Positions 35,179 through 45,578 of a stretch of DNA of 64,000 nucleotides are shown in pieces (the first letter of the stretch is position 1; every line of letters begins with the position of its first letter). Origin of the DNA: Gigantopelta aegis (taxonomy: Eukaryota; Mollusca; Gastropoda; Neomphalida; Peltospiridae); assembly GCF_016097555.1 (NCBI RefSeq), contig NC_054704.1, positions 79,238,391-79,302,390 on the forward strand, written 5' to 3'. Both the position numbers and the translations under genes were made by a program. Under the pieces are notes generated by a model, which saw nothing but the letters and a program-made list of their open reading frames with translations, was not told where the DNA came from and made no database searches.

Positions 35179-38100
35179 GCTTAATTAGTATATATTTTAT
35201 CACTTGTCAAACGAATGCTGGCGATTTTCCATAACACTGGTTGAATTGTTAAAAAGAATATAACAGGTAACAAATCATGTTTTTCCTTAAACAAATGAAA
35301 TACAGTATTTACCTTAACAGTGCTGCATGTAGGAACAAATTCTACAAAAGCCTGAGAGGATGTCTAAGACTGATTAATAAATATTACACAAAATTAGTTA
35401 CAGACGGACCACAATGTGTTTTGTAAATCGTACATAAGGCCCAATACCTATTTTATGTGCATTTAGCGTCCCAAACATTTGAAACATGTTTTGGGGTGCT
35501 TTATGTTAACATTAAAAAAATATATTGTCAATTTAATACAGTTGACCATGGTTACTTTGCAGGTTGCTTTCAAATTTAGAACTCTATCACAGCCAAGGAT
35601 AAAGCTAAAACTGAAACAATATGGCGCATTTTCAGTAAGTACAAGATTTCAATTACCGTTATAATATTCTCAAGAGATTAATTGCAGTTAAATATGCACA
35701 CAGCATTTACGATTTCCAGTGTATGTGTGTGCGTGCACGTGTGTGTGTGCAGAATGTGCAATGTTAAGGTATATGGTTGATCAAATAACTAAAACAGAAA
35801 AGACATTTTATATATTGTAATTAAACTGCTAAATATATTATACATGTACTTGCTTGATATAAAACGTTTTGTTGAAAGAAATAAGTAAATGCATATTATT
35901 TTAGTTTTTCTCTTGATATTATGTGTTTGGTTTACAGCTTGCACACTACCAGCCATTTATTGAAAATAATCGAATAAAAGCAGGGGCCAAGGAAATATCC
36001 TTGTATGACACACTCGATGGTTTTAGAGACTGGATGAGAAAATATGAATCAAATCATAAGTTTGTTGACCATGATATTGCATTTCTCCATACAGGGTAAG
36101 ATGTCATACACTTCAATCAATAGTGAAGTTTTAGTTTTATAATTTAACGATTCCTTGGGACTTTACCCATTCTTAAAATGTTCTCGTCATGTATAGATTA
36201 TTGATAATAGGAAAATGGGTCAGGCTGCCTGCATTTCATTTACAAATTAACGATTTGTAATGCATTCCATGATACCCTCTTTCTATAGATTGTTACCTAA
36301 TTGCTGAATGTTCCATTGATCTTGCAGACCAGCTGTTAAAAATATACAAAATGGTTACTTTTATTATTAGTTTACAATGATAAAAGTCAACAATTTCAGT
36401 TCATAGTAGCAAAATATTTTAAATAAATCATTAATAATTTTAAAAAATATTGTAGTTTATTATTGTTAATAATATTATTGCATTCTTGAACATAATCATG
36501 TTTTACTCTTCTTTTTTTTGGTATTTAGTGAAGACTTGTGCGAGAAACAAGTGGGAAGTTGCAACTCGTTAACTTCTGGTAAAAAAAATTAATATATATT
36601 TAAAGGGACATACCCTAGTTTTTAAATACTAAGGCATATTTTTTACTATTAGAGCCGTTTTTGATAACTAAAATCATACTTTACTTAGATTTTATTGTTT
36701 ATATCATCCATTTCCGTACATTCAAAGTGTTTTTGGTCATCCTGGTGTTTTTAATATCTCAAAATTAATTTCTCATATTTTTAAAAACGCACGTGCGTCT
36801 GAGAAATAACAGTTATGGAGTCGAGTTTTAGTCTACTTTAGAGGGTATTTCACCATTTCAATCACAGACTCATATTTCATCCAACTGTAACTTTATCCAA
36901 ATGTGTTACAAGTTTGTAGATTAACTAAACATAGTGTGCATTTTCATGGGCTGAAACTAGGGTCTGTCCCTTTAAGGATTCTCTTTAACTAAGTAATGTT
37001 TGATTTGGGATAAACTGAGAAATATATATATATATTTTATTATATTGTTTTTTTAAAGACTATTTTTGAGCAGTGTATTGCATATTTAAAATCCATTTTT
37101 AGTTATACTTTTTAATTATTATTATTATTATTATTACATGTATTATTATCATGTACATTTATATGATCATCTCTGCAAGTCAATGCTATTATTCTGTTTT
37201 TAATACTGCATTTATGGAGCACAAGTTTACAAATCACACAACTAGTGCATGCAGTTTCATGTATTCAGAATAAAACTGAAGACAATTAGCCTGTTTTGAT
37301 ATCGATTCATCCAGCTGTGAAGCAAGAATAAACGGGAATATCAGTATGAACAATACAATTTATAATTATTAACAACAATTATGTATACTATGCAGTCAAG
37401 TTTATCAGATTCTGTTATCAACTGCATGTATATGTATGTAATGGAATTAAATTTTAGAAAGTTAATGATCTGGATATTAATATACAGTATAGAAACATTA
37501 ATGTCCAGTATATTTTGCTTTAAACCACTGCGCTTTTAACACCAGGTATTGGATATGTGAAAGGTGCCTGCATCACTGCTAATGCATTTCCCAAGTACTC
37601 GTATGATGCGGCGATTTCGGAGGTGGGCAAGAGTTTTAAGGGTGTTCTCGTTACAGTACACGAACTCGGACATCTGTAAGACATAATTTATTACAATATT
37701 TTCTTTAAATAGGTGATATTGTATGTTAATACATAATACAAGTTGTAACAATTTCTTTATCTAACACTAACTGTTTATATTATATTCCAAACAATTTTAA
37801 AGAACAGAAATGAAAATGAACTTGAGACAACCCCCCCCCCCCCCCCCCAAAAGAAAAAAGAAAAAAAAACAGAAAGAAAAAAGAGAAACACTTTGCTTAC
37901 CCCGTCACTCACTAGTAATGAGAGTGAAATCCGACCATGACCTTTCTGACCAAAATTCACCGATTCTATCTGGGTGGCAATCACGCAAAAAATTCAGTTT
38001 GTCATCATTACTTACAACACATTAATTCTATTCCCACATCAATAATATAAGAATTGGTATTATGTGTATTTATATTTTTAAAAGTTGTGTACTTGCATAC

Positions 38101-38521
38101 TCATGGATATCTTTAAAGCAACTAATTTATGTGATCTATCAATCTAATCTGATCAATCGGTCTATAACCAGTGATTTCAGTGAGATTGTGCCATCGGTCA
38201 GTCAAAGAACGAATATATACTGAAGTCCAAAAGAAACTTTACATGCATAAAATTTGAATAATTCGATAAATATTGTTGTTAATCGAAATTAACAAATTTA
38301 GAAACCACCTTACAAACACTTTGCATGCATCACGAAGAGCACTGTAATGTTTAGATGTTGAACATATTTTCATATCCCAACGTACCATTTGTTGGTTTTC
38401 TATAATACTATTACAAGTCTTGTAGAGGGTTTTTTGGACGTCAGTACAGGGGTGGCACAGACGGTATGGCCATGTACCACTTTTCAAAGAGGTACAGCGT
38501 GGCCATACCACTTTTTTGGTA

Positions 38522-38568
<47 letters not shown>

Positions 38569-41500
38569 TTGTTCTATCTGTGAAAATGTCCTTCACAGGT
38601 GAATTTGAAAGGAGAGTCTGGAAAGCTCGAGCCGTACCACTATGTTTGACACTGTGCCGCACCTGCAGTATAATTAATTTAATATCTTCCAGTCTTGGGG
38701 CGCACCATGATGGCGAGGCAGACAGTGCTAAGTGCCCCGTAAAGTCAGGTTACGTGATGAGTTACCAGAGAAACAAGGCTTCACAGTTCTCCCGCTTTTC
38801 ACGATGCTCGAAAGCCAGCATCAGAAAATTCATCAACAAGTACGTACATGTTCAAGTTTGTAACTATGTGGTCAACAATAGCCCGTCTTATATTAATGAA
38901 GACAAAACTGACATACACAAATTTTTTAAAATAGAAAACGGATATAATTCAAATTATTCCTCCATAATTACGGACTTACTGTTTGCATTTACCATTATTT
39001 GACACCCAATAGCCGATGTCGTTAAACATTGATTGATCGATTGATTCATAATTACGGAAATTGTGATCTACAAGTTCATGCTTAAATTAAGCCTTAATGG
39101 AAACTTAAATGAATAAAATACTAATAAAATTGTGAAATGTAATACAAAGCCATGTATATGTAAACCCATGTATATGTAAACCCATGTATATGTAAACCCG
39201 CTTAAAGTCATCAGCGGCAGTTTTGAATAAGGTTTGGTTATTATTTGGCTTGTACAGCACTATTTATACACATATTCATTGTACTCCTAACATTTTGTTT
39301 TTTTAGAATGTGGTATTCCAAATGCCTTCGTGAGACTGGAACTGGTGGCTATAGCTTCCCCAAAATACTGCCTGGTAAATACATGAGTCTGGAAGAACAG
39401 TGTCGGAACTATGTCAAAGGCACACCGTGTCCTGTAAGTAAATGTACACAGTTTGCTGAATAACTAAAGCTGTAAAAGCTCAAACCTTAAGAATGATGTG
39501 AAATGGAACAAAAAACTGAATTATAAACAGGTTTCTACAGAAAATGTCTAGGCATGAACACCAAGGTTGGGGTGGTTGTCAAATGCATGCCCGAGCCCTC
39601 TTTTGTTTGAAAAATTGACATACTACAGTAAAATAAAAATCCTAGCATGACATTACTGGTCAGATCTAAGATCCAAACCTGATAATAAAGTACAATTATA
39701 AATATATTGATGACATACGTGGGTACATACGTCTAATCCAAAACATTGGCATCTGTCAAAGTAAGTAATATCTATATAGAGGAATGGGAATTGGGAATTC
39801 TATTAACGTGCCCCTATCCACGAAGGTTCAGGTACGCCCACTACGGATTTAGCCTCTGACTTCGCCAGTGACTAACTCCGGAGCAGGGGGGGGGGGGTTA
39901 AGTTTGAGGTGGGCAGAATTTGGAAAAAAGCCATTTAGTAAAGTCAACGCGAGCGCGGACCAAATAGCAGACACTTCGCAAACTTGAAGTAACACCGAGT
40001 GGGAGCCGTGCTCTGATTGGCTGAATTTCGATTCCTCGGTGAAGCCTGTAATTTACCTAAGTCTACAAAGAGTAACTGCCTCCAAAAACATGTCTGGACT
40101 CTAAAATTTAACCCAAAATAGTTAAGACTGCTCGGCCAAAAGGTTTTTAAGGTGATTTTGAGCAATTGATCGGGCGCCAAAATAAAATGCGTTAGACTAT
40201 TTATAAAAAAATAAACATAAGAATTTTGAACTGCTTCTAAAACGTTTAAAGTCTAACTAGCCCAAAAAGGAGGTTGTTACCTGTCCTAGGAAAGGTTGTT
40301 AGCGGGGATGTCGTCAAGGAGAGGCGATGAACAGGGACGAATCCAGATGGTAGAGGGCGTGCCGGTGTGTGGACTTGGCGATGATCTCGGTGATCGGACG
40401 GTAGTCTTCCCCGGCAACGGTCTTAATGACGCGGTGGATGGTCGGGTTGTCCATTTCATCGAGAAGCATCCCTTGGTGGAAGAGTCCCCTCCGGCGAACG
40501 GTGAGACAAATCCCACGCCCATCTTTCATCGTGATCCTGCGCACCGAGTACTCTCCTTCCGTTTGTGGCAGAGGTTCGTAGGTATCCTGGTGCGGCTCAC
40601 AAAGTAGCTGGCGAACATCCCCAATGTTGATCTTCACAAGCCTCGAGTAGCGAGTTGGTAATTTGCTAGCCCGAGTACTCTGACTGTAAGAGAGCTAGAC
40701 GGACATTTGGACATAAACACGCTCTCATTACATTTGGACATAAACACGCTCTCATTACATGTAATGAGAGCGTGTTTATGTCCAAATGTCCGTCTAGCTC
40801 TCTTACAGTCAGAGTACTCGGGCTAGTAATTTGCCTGCCTGCAGTGACCAAGGCTGTCCAGAGGGCGGATCTTCTGCTGGAGGTGAAGTAGGTGTCGGCG
40901 GTTGTGTCGGCGGACTTGGCTTGGCTGGTTGGTCGCCTGGAGACACAATCGCCTTCCGTTTTCCAACGGCCACAAGACGGGCCTGGGATTCTACGGCGGC
41001 ACTCTTCCTAGGTGGAGGTGGCAACGCTGGAATCCCGGGGGCTGAAGTCTTTGGAGTTGTGGGGGGCGATTCCATCAGGGCCTGTTTCAGGTCCGAGTCC
41101 GCCGCTAGCGAGTCGACAGCTGGATCCGGCAAAGCTGGAACATCTGGCCTCGCTGGTGTTGACCGGTGCTGGGGGTGGACAACGGGGAAAATCTCCGCCG
41201 GTAGTTGAGCTACCGGTTTTGACCTCCCCCGGTCCGCCCCTAGCGCGTCCGTCTTCCTCCTCCTTCTCCTCCTGGGTGGTTTCCTCACTGGGTCCCCGTA
41301 CACCAAGGTCACGGTTGCCCTTGGCCCGGTGTACGTGACGCGGTATTCTAGGAGCACTCCGTAGCTAGCAATGAGCCCCCCCAGGTGGGGGGGGGGGGGG
41401 GTAGTTCAAGAGAGCAGGCACATACGTCCTGCTTCATCCTTGCAAAATTTACGAGAAAAAAAAAGATAGAGGAATGTGATCAATTATTAAATTCTATGGC

Positions 41501-43265
41501 AAGATATAACTTGACAATGTCTGGATTACTCGAGACAATACCACATCTGAATGGAGATGGCACAACTGTGAATATCTGAATGGAGACAGCACAAATGTGA
41601 ATATCTGAATGGAGATAGCACAACTGTGAATATCTGAATAGAGATAGCACAACTGTGAATACATGAATGGCAATAACACAACTGTGAAAATCTGTATTGT
41701 ATGTAAACCGTGAGACATTACATCACACTTTTTTGTTGTATAAAAAAATAATTTAATCAGTTTGGTTTGTGAACAGCTTAGAGTGTACCCTCTCGAAGAA
41801 AGATGTGAGAGGCTGTGTTGTGAATCTGGAGGATACAGGATCAAACGGCGCGAACCAGCAGTCGACGGAACTGCATGTGGACACTTCAAGGTACACCCCC
41901 CTCCCATTACTATGATGTAAAACAACTATTTCTCCCATCCAAAGCCATGCAAGACAGGCATATTTCATGACGTCAGCCCATGCAAAATAAATCGGTCTTG
42001 CATGACCATGTGACTTTATTGCTTGAGCTGATAGTAACATTGGGTGATGTCATGTAAACGGCAAAATAACGCAAGAAATGCTTTTTATATTTCATAAAAA
42101 CAAGGAAACCTGCTGAAATTATACTATCATTTTCGGTTTATACTTTTAGTATAAACCATTTTTGGGTACAATCTTTTCAATGGTTATGATTATTTTATTG
42201 TAAGATAACAAATAAAAAAAGGTAGGTTTTTCACGTTTTCCCAAAATGCTTGTTTTTCATCTACTGGATGGAAGAAAAATAATCCTTCATTATGTATCCA
42301 TGTGGGACAGGGCTATTCCACCCTCGGGTACATAATATGATGTCAGGGACTCGGCCTGACAACAAATTATGTACCCTCGGGTGGAATAGCCCTGTCCCAC
42401 ATGGACACATAGGATTCTTTTATTCTTCTATACTTTAGAATAGACAATGAATCTTTTTATTTGCATAAACATATAAATTAATAGAAAGGATTTCGATAAA
42501 GTAATAGCACTGAAATTATGGCAATTTTTAAATATAGTCAGAGAATAATTAATTTTGAAACTTGCGTCTGGTCAGGCTTAGGTCTGGGCCCAATGCTTAA
42601 TAACTTTACAGAGAGACTCTATCTTACAACTTATCTTGAGTAACAGAGCTCTTGAAATTCATGACGGCAATCAACAGTACAGACGCAAAAAGCTGTTGCA
42701 AAACTGATTTGTAATGGCATTTTTTTTGTTATTATTTGTTCTAAACTGCTTGAGTCTGGCATCCATACTAGAATTCTCGTTCCAGCCAGTGTACCAGGAC
42801 TCGTATATCAAAGGCTGTGGTATGTACTACCCTGTCTGTGGGATGGTGCATATAAAAGATCTCTTGCTTCTAATCGAAAAGAGTAGCCCATGAAGTGGCA
42901 ACAGCAGGTTTCCTCTCTTAATATCTATATGGTCCTTAACCATATAACCGTATATAAAATGTGTTGAGTGCATCATTAAATAACACATTTCCTTCCTTCC
43001 ATACTAGAATGTTATAAACAGAGTTTATGAACATAGACTACATTATGTGTAGGCTAGTTAATGAAACTGTAAAGCAGGTGGTTGTTATCTCTAGTTACCG
43101 ACTACAATTTTCAGCAGGTTATCTTACTAACATTAGACAACTGTGGGGAAACTAGTTATATTTTATGTAGAGCTTCACCTGTATTATGGCATTTATTAGT
43201 TTTTGTTTGAATTTCAGGTCTGTTTGAATGGTGAATGTGTCTTACAGTCAGCTGTGCCATCTTAG
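32993..43265 (+). CDS. secreted short ADAMTS-like (M12B) zinc metalloprotease, 12 firm exons
   Basis: Exons: 32993-33213, 33771-33866, 34355-34490, 34784-35088, 35563-35634, 35938-36095, 36529-36578, 37546-37675, 38693-38839, 39307-39433, 41777-41890, 43218-43265. Phases agree, giving about 534 residues without the N-terminal exon. A prodomain ends at the furin-type site SPRRRR, followed by an Asp-rich tract (DTDDDDDNDDEYDDDDDND). The catalytic domain opens VVVEALVIIDVKLFKQF. The zinc site HELGHLLGAHHD is split by an intron, and the Met-turn is SGYVMSY. A cysteine-rich ADAMTS-type module follows (LPGKYMSLEEQCR, RCERLCC, RREPAVDGTACGHFK, VCLNGECV), then the stop. No thrombospondin repeat, disintegrin loop or membrane segment is seen. 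It would act outside the cell on matrix proteins, in the manner of MIG-17-like enzymes. Upstream exons are uncertain. Confidence 0.88.
34132..34232 (+). repeat. tail fragment of the 21.4-kb retrotransposon-like repeat
   Basis: GACTCGGGATGGGCGTTCGA and GGTATATGAGCACGTAAAAC match 21468-21524, then CTACCTACCTATC replaces the ATC tail. It lies in a metalloprotease intron. Confidence 0.7.
36604..36971. mobile_element. 368-bp MITE with TTAA target duplication
   Basis: Ends AGGGACATACCCTAGTTT and (complement) AGGGACAGACCCTAGTTT are flanked by TTAA on both sides, as piggyBac-type elements leave. It is in a metalloprotease intron, 22 bases after an exon. Confidence 0.8.
38526..38567 (+). repeat. (GT)n microsatellite
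   Basis: Twenty-one GT units in the intron before the exon at 38693. Confidence 0.95.
40314..40637 (-). CDS. unidentified ORF in the GC-rich block
   Basis: A 107-codon frame with coding-like composition, reading INIGDVRQLLCEPHQDTYEP near its start and MLLDEMDNPTIHRVIKTVAG further on. I do not recognise it. It lies on the distal side of the inserted foldback relative to 40809-41357. It may belong to the dispersed element rather than to the host. Confidence 0.35.
   Translation of the reverse strand: MKINIGDVRQLLCEPHQDTYEPLPQTEGEYSVRRITMKDGRGICLTVRRRGLFHQGMLLDEMDNPTIHRVIKTVAGEDYRPITEIIAKSTHRHALYHLDSSLFIASP
40667..40825. mobile_element. 159-bp foldback MITE with 9-bp target duplication (Mutator-like)
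   Basis: Ends TAGCCCGAGTACTCTGACTG and its perfect complement pair over about 65 bases. GTAATTTGC flanks both sides (40658-40666 and 40826-40834). A 27-bp direct repeat beginning CATTTGGACATAAACACGC is duplicated in the left arm only. A 9-bp duplication is the hallmark of Mutator-like transposition. Confidence 0.92.
40809..41357 (-). CDS. unidentified proline/arginine-rich ORF in the GC-rich block
   Basis: A 182-codon frame opening MLLEYRVTYTGPRATVTLVY, then a basic run PPRRRRRRK, then a long low-complexity region rich in Pro, Ser, Thr and Ala. The basic-plus-disordered layout would suit a nucleic-acid-binding protein of a mobile element. No family is recognised and function is unknown. Confidence 0.35.
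   Translation of the reverse strand: MLLEYRVTYTGPRATVTLVYGDPVRKPPRRRRRRKTDALGADRGRSKPVAQLPAEIFPVVHPQHRSTPARPDVPALPDPAVDSLAADSDLKQALMESPPTTPKTSAPGIPALPPPPRKSAAVESQARLVAVGKRKAIVSPGDQPAKPSPPTQPPTPTSPPAEDPPSGQPWSLQAGKLLARVL
41547..41690 (+). repeat. 29-bp minisatellite, about five copies
   Basis: The unit is about GAATATCTGAATGGAGATAG then CACAACTGT, diverging toward the 3' end. It lies 90 bases before a metalloprotease exon. Confidence 0.9.
42291..42411. repeat. large palindrome, 46-bp arms
   Basis: Arms 42291-42336 and 42366-42411 pair with one mismatch around a 29-base loop. Words include GGGACAGGGCTATTCCACCC. It is probably a foldback MITE in the last coding intron of the metalloprotease gene. 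Confidence 0.9.
42775..43005 (+). mobile_element. 5'-truncated SINE with CCTTCC tail
   Basis: Starts at TCTCGTTCCAGCCAGTG, keeps the core and ends TTAAATAACACATTTCCTTC. Confidence 0.88.
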
Positions 43266-43496
43266 GTAATTAAACAAACCAATCAGGCCCAGATTTAAGG
43301 TAAGGTGAGATAGGGTGCATGGCAAAGCACACCCCTGCCATGCCCATCACCCTCCATTTTATAAGTTATACACATGATTATAATATAAGGCAACCCCTGC
43401 AATTAAGAAAATTATCACAGCAAAACAAATGGCGTGGAAAAATAATGTACACAGCATTTTCCACGGCAGTTTTACCGTTAACATGTTTGCAACTCT

Positions 43497-43604
43497 GGGC
43501 CCCGTTCCACAAAGCGATCTTAGTGCTAAGATCACCTTAAGTACATATGTTAATAGCTGTAGTTACAATGATCTTATGGCTAAGATTGCTTCGTGAACGG
43601 GGTC
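43497..43604. mobile_element. 108-bp MITE
   Basis: The left arm GGGCCCCGTTCCACAAAGCG with ATCTTAGTGCTAAGATCA pairs with the complement of ATGATCTTATGGCTAAGATT and GCTTCGTGAACGGGGTC. It lies just after the metalloprotease stop codon, in the presumed 3' UTR intron. Confidence 0.75.
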
Positions 43605-44553
43605 GTGGATTGTAAGTAAATCTGAATGATGAGTTTGTTGTTTCGTTTGCCTGTAAGATTCATTTATACCAGTGGCAGTATTCATCAACTGAAAGTGACA
43701 TAACCGTTAACATGCGAATGACACGTGCACTCAACACGATTAAGAACACAAGGGGATGACACTTTATATATACAGTGTAGTCAGTCCGCAGTCACATGCC
43801 AGTTCAATCTTGATCTTTTAATTAAATTACATCAAAGTGTCAGAATATATTTAATGCGATATACAATTGAAATAATTTTATTATTTAATAACGGCATAAT
43901 TTGTATTAGGAAATCTGTCATCAAGATTGAATGTGCTCCTTTCAAACCCAAGTAAATCGGTGTAGTTTTTTTCATTTGGGTTAGGCCACTCAGCACCAGA
44001 AAAAGGTAGTATATTTTGTCAATATAAATTATAGAGAAAATTTGATTAAACTATCGGAACGATCTCTCTTTATATACATGTATCTCTACAAATATCTTAT
44101 CATCAGGATGACCATAACACTTCAAGTGACTAGTATGAGTGTATGTTGAACATTTTACTGAAAATAAGACATCCATACTGCATCATAATCACGGTTCAAC
44201 AATATATAAGCTGTCACCCCCATGCATCCAGTGGTCCCTGCAATGCACGCAACAGAGTTAACTGACCTAGTTGGAACTTGTTGCTGGTAATTTACATACA
44301 TATTCGATCATGCCCGATGGCACTGAGATTTACATACTTAATAATAACGGTGCAGTCACCGTTTTAATATTTACTTTTAATCCGTTTTCAGTTGACAAAT
44401 TATATTTTATTTTTAACAGTAAGGAAAATAAAAGTTTAAGAATATGTACAACCATATAATTTGATTTTGGACTTTAGAACAATGTATTTGGGTTAACTGT
44501 ATTGTTTTCATCTATTGCATGTTTGTTTATCAACATTATTTATTGTCTTGCAG

Positions 44554-44910
44554 ATTGTGTAGTGATTGGTTGGAAGCAAACGTCACAAGAGGACAAGTGA
44601 ATATATTTGCCTGAAAGTGCTGACACTACAATGAAAGTGACCGTCTGCATACAACCTTAAAATATGTACAAAAAAAGTCTCCATATACTTTACATAATAA
44701 ACTGTTTTATTACCCACATGGTTTACAATAAACAGTTGCATAACTGTATTATTCCACGCTATTTTTATGTCATGGGCAATAACAATACTGTTATGATACT
44801 TGTGATGTCACAAGTCTATATAGACTGCAAGCTTGTGACACTTTTCAATTTGAAATCAATGATGTAGCTATGACAATGCAACTTGCATTCATCAATGAGA
44901 ACATACAGTA
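44554..44910 (+). other. possible 3' UTR exon of the metalloprotease gene
   Basis: The stop codon at 43263-43265 is followed at once by a donor-like GTAATT. A polypyrimidine tract with TTGCAG ends at 44553. ATAATAAACTG (near 44697) and AAATAAATTAA (near 44909) are candidate poly(A) signals. An untranslated last exon is plausible but unproven. Confidence 0.35.
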
Positions 44911-45578
44911 AATAAATTAATTAACTGATGGTAGCTGGATTTATGTTGTTTAATTCTTATAAATAACAACTAGAAACCATTTCACTATGAATGTACCATT
45001 AGGATAGTACTTTATGACTGACCTAGTTCAACCTTATGAACATTGATTGTGCAGTGAATACAGTCATATTTAATGCGGCTTATAAATTAGTTTATGGATA
45101 ATAAATAAATTATTACACATGTACAAGTGCCATATGAAACTTATGGAACTCGTTTAGGAATTGTTTTATACCTCTTGCTGTCGCTTACGGAATAACACAA
45201 TTCCCAAACCTGTTCCATAGTTTTCATATGGCACTCCTGTACATGCAGTAATCTTATTTATTTCCACTGATAAATTAAATATGCCTAAAGTTGTGCATTT
45301 ATTCATTTAAATTTGAGACAGAAGTTTCCCAGAAAGGAAAAACATACAACAGAATGTTCCATAGTATAAACAGAGGACACCTGTTGCAGCTGCTAAACAA
45401 TATCAAAACCAATAAATCTGTACATGATATAACGTACATGCAACTGTGCAATGTATTTTCACAATGAACAACATGGATAAAACCGCTTTGTCAGTCAATG
45501 ACTGTAACAAGTTCAACATAAATAGACACATGGAAACAAAGAAATCCATCCAATTAGATTTGTAACAGGCAGAATGTT

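Larger units (their letters stand above)
39790..41380 (-). other. GC-rich block of unknown origin, probably a mobile element
   Basis: Base composition switches abruptly to GC-rich, with two minus-strand frames, inside an AT-rich metalloprotease intron. Its minus-strand 3' part (from about 40260 down to 39790) shares an ordered series of words with 21100-21530, including GACTTTAAACGTTT, GGCCGAGCAGTC, AAATTCTGCCC, a C run and GGGCACGTTAA. That points to a dispersed element, perhaps non-LTR, but I recognise no polymerase, integrase or structural protein. It is interrupted by the foldback at 40667-40825. Confidence 0.5.
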
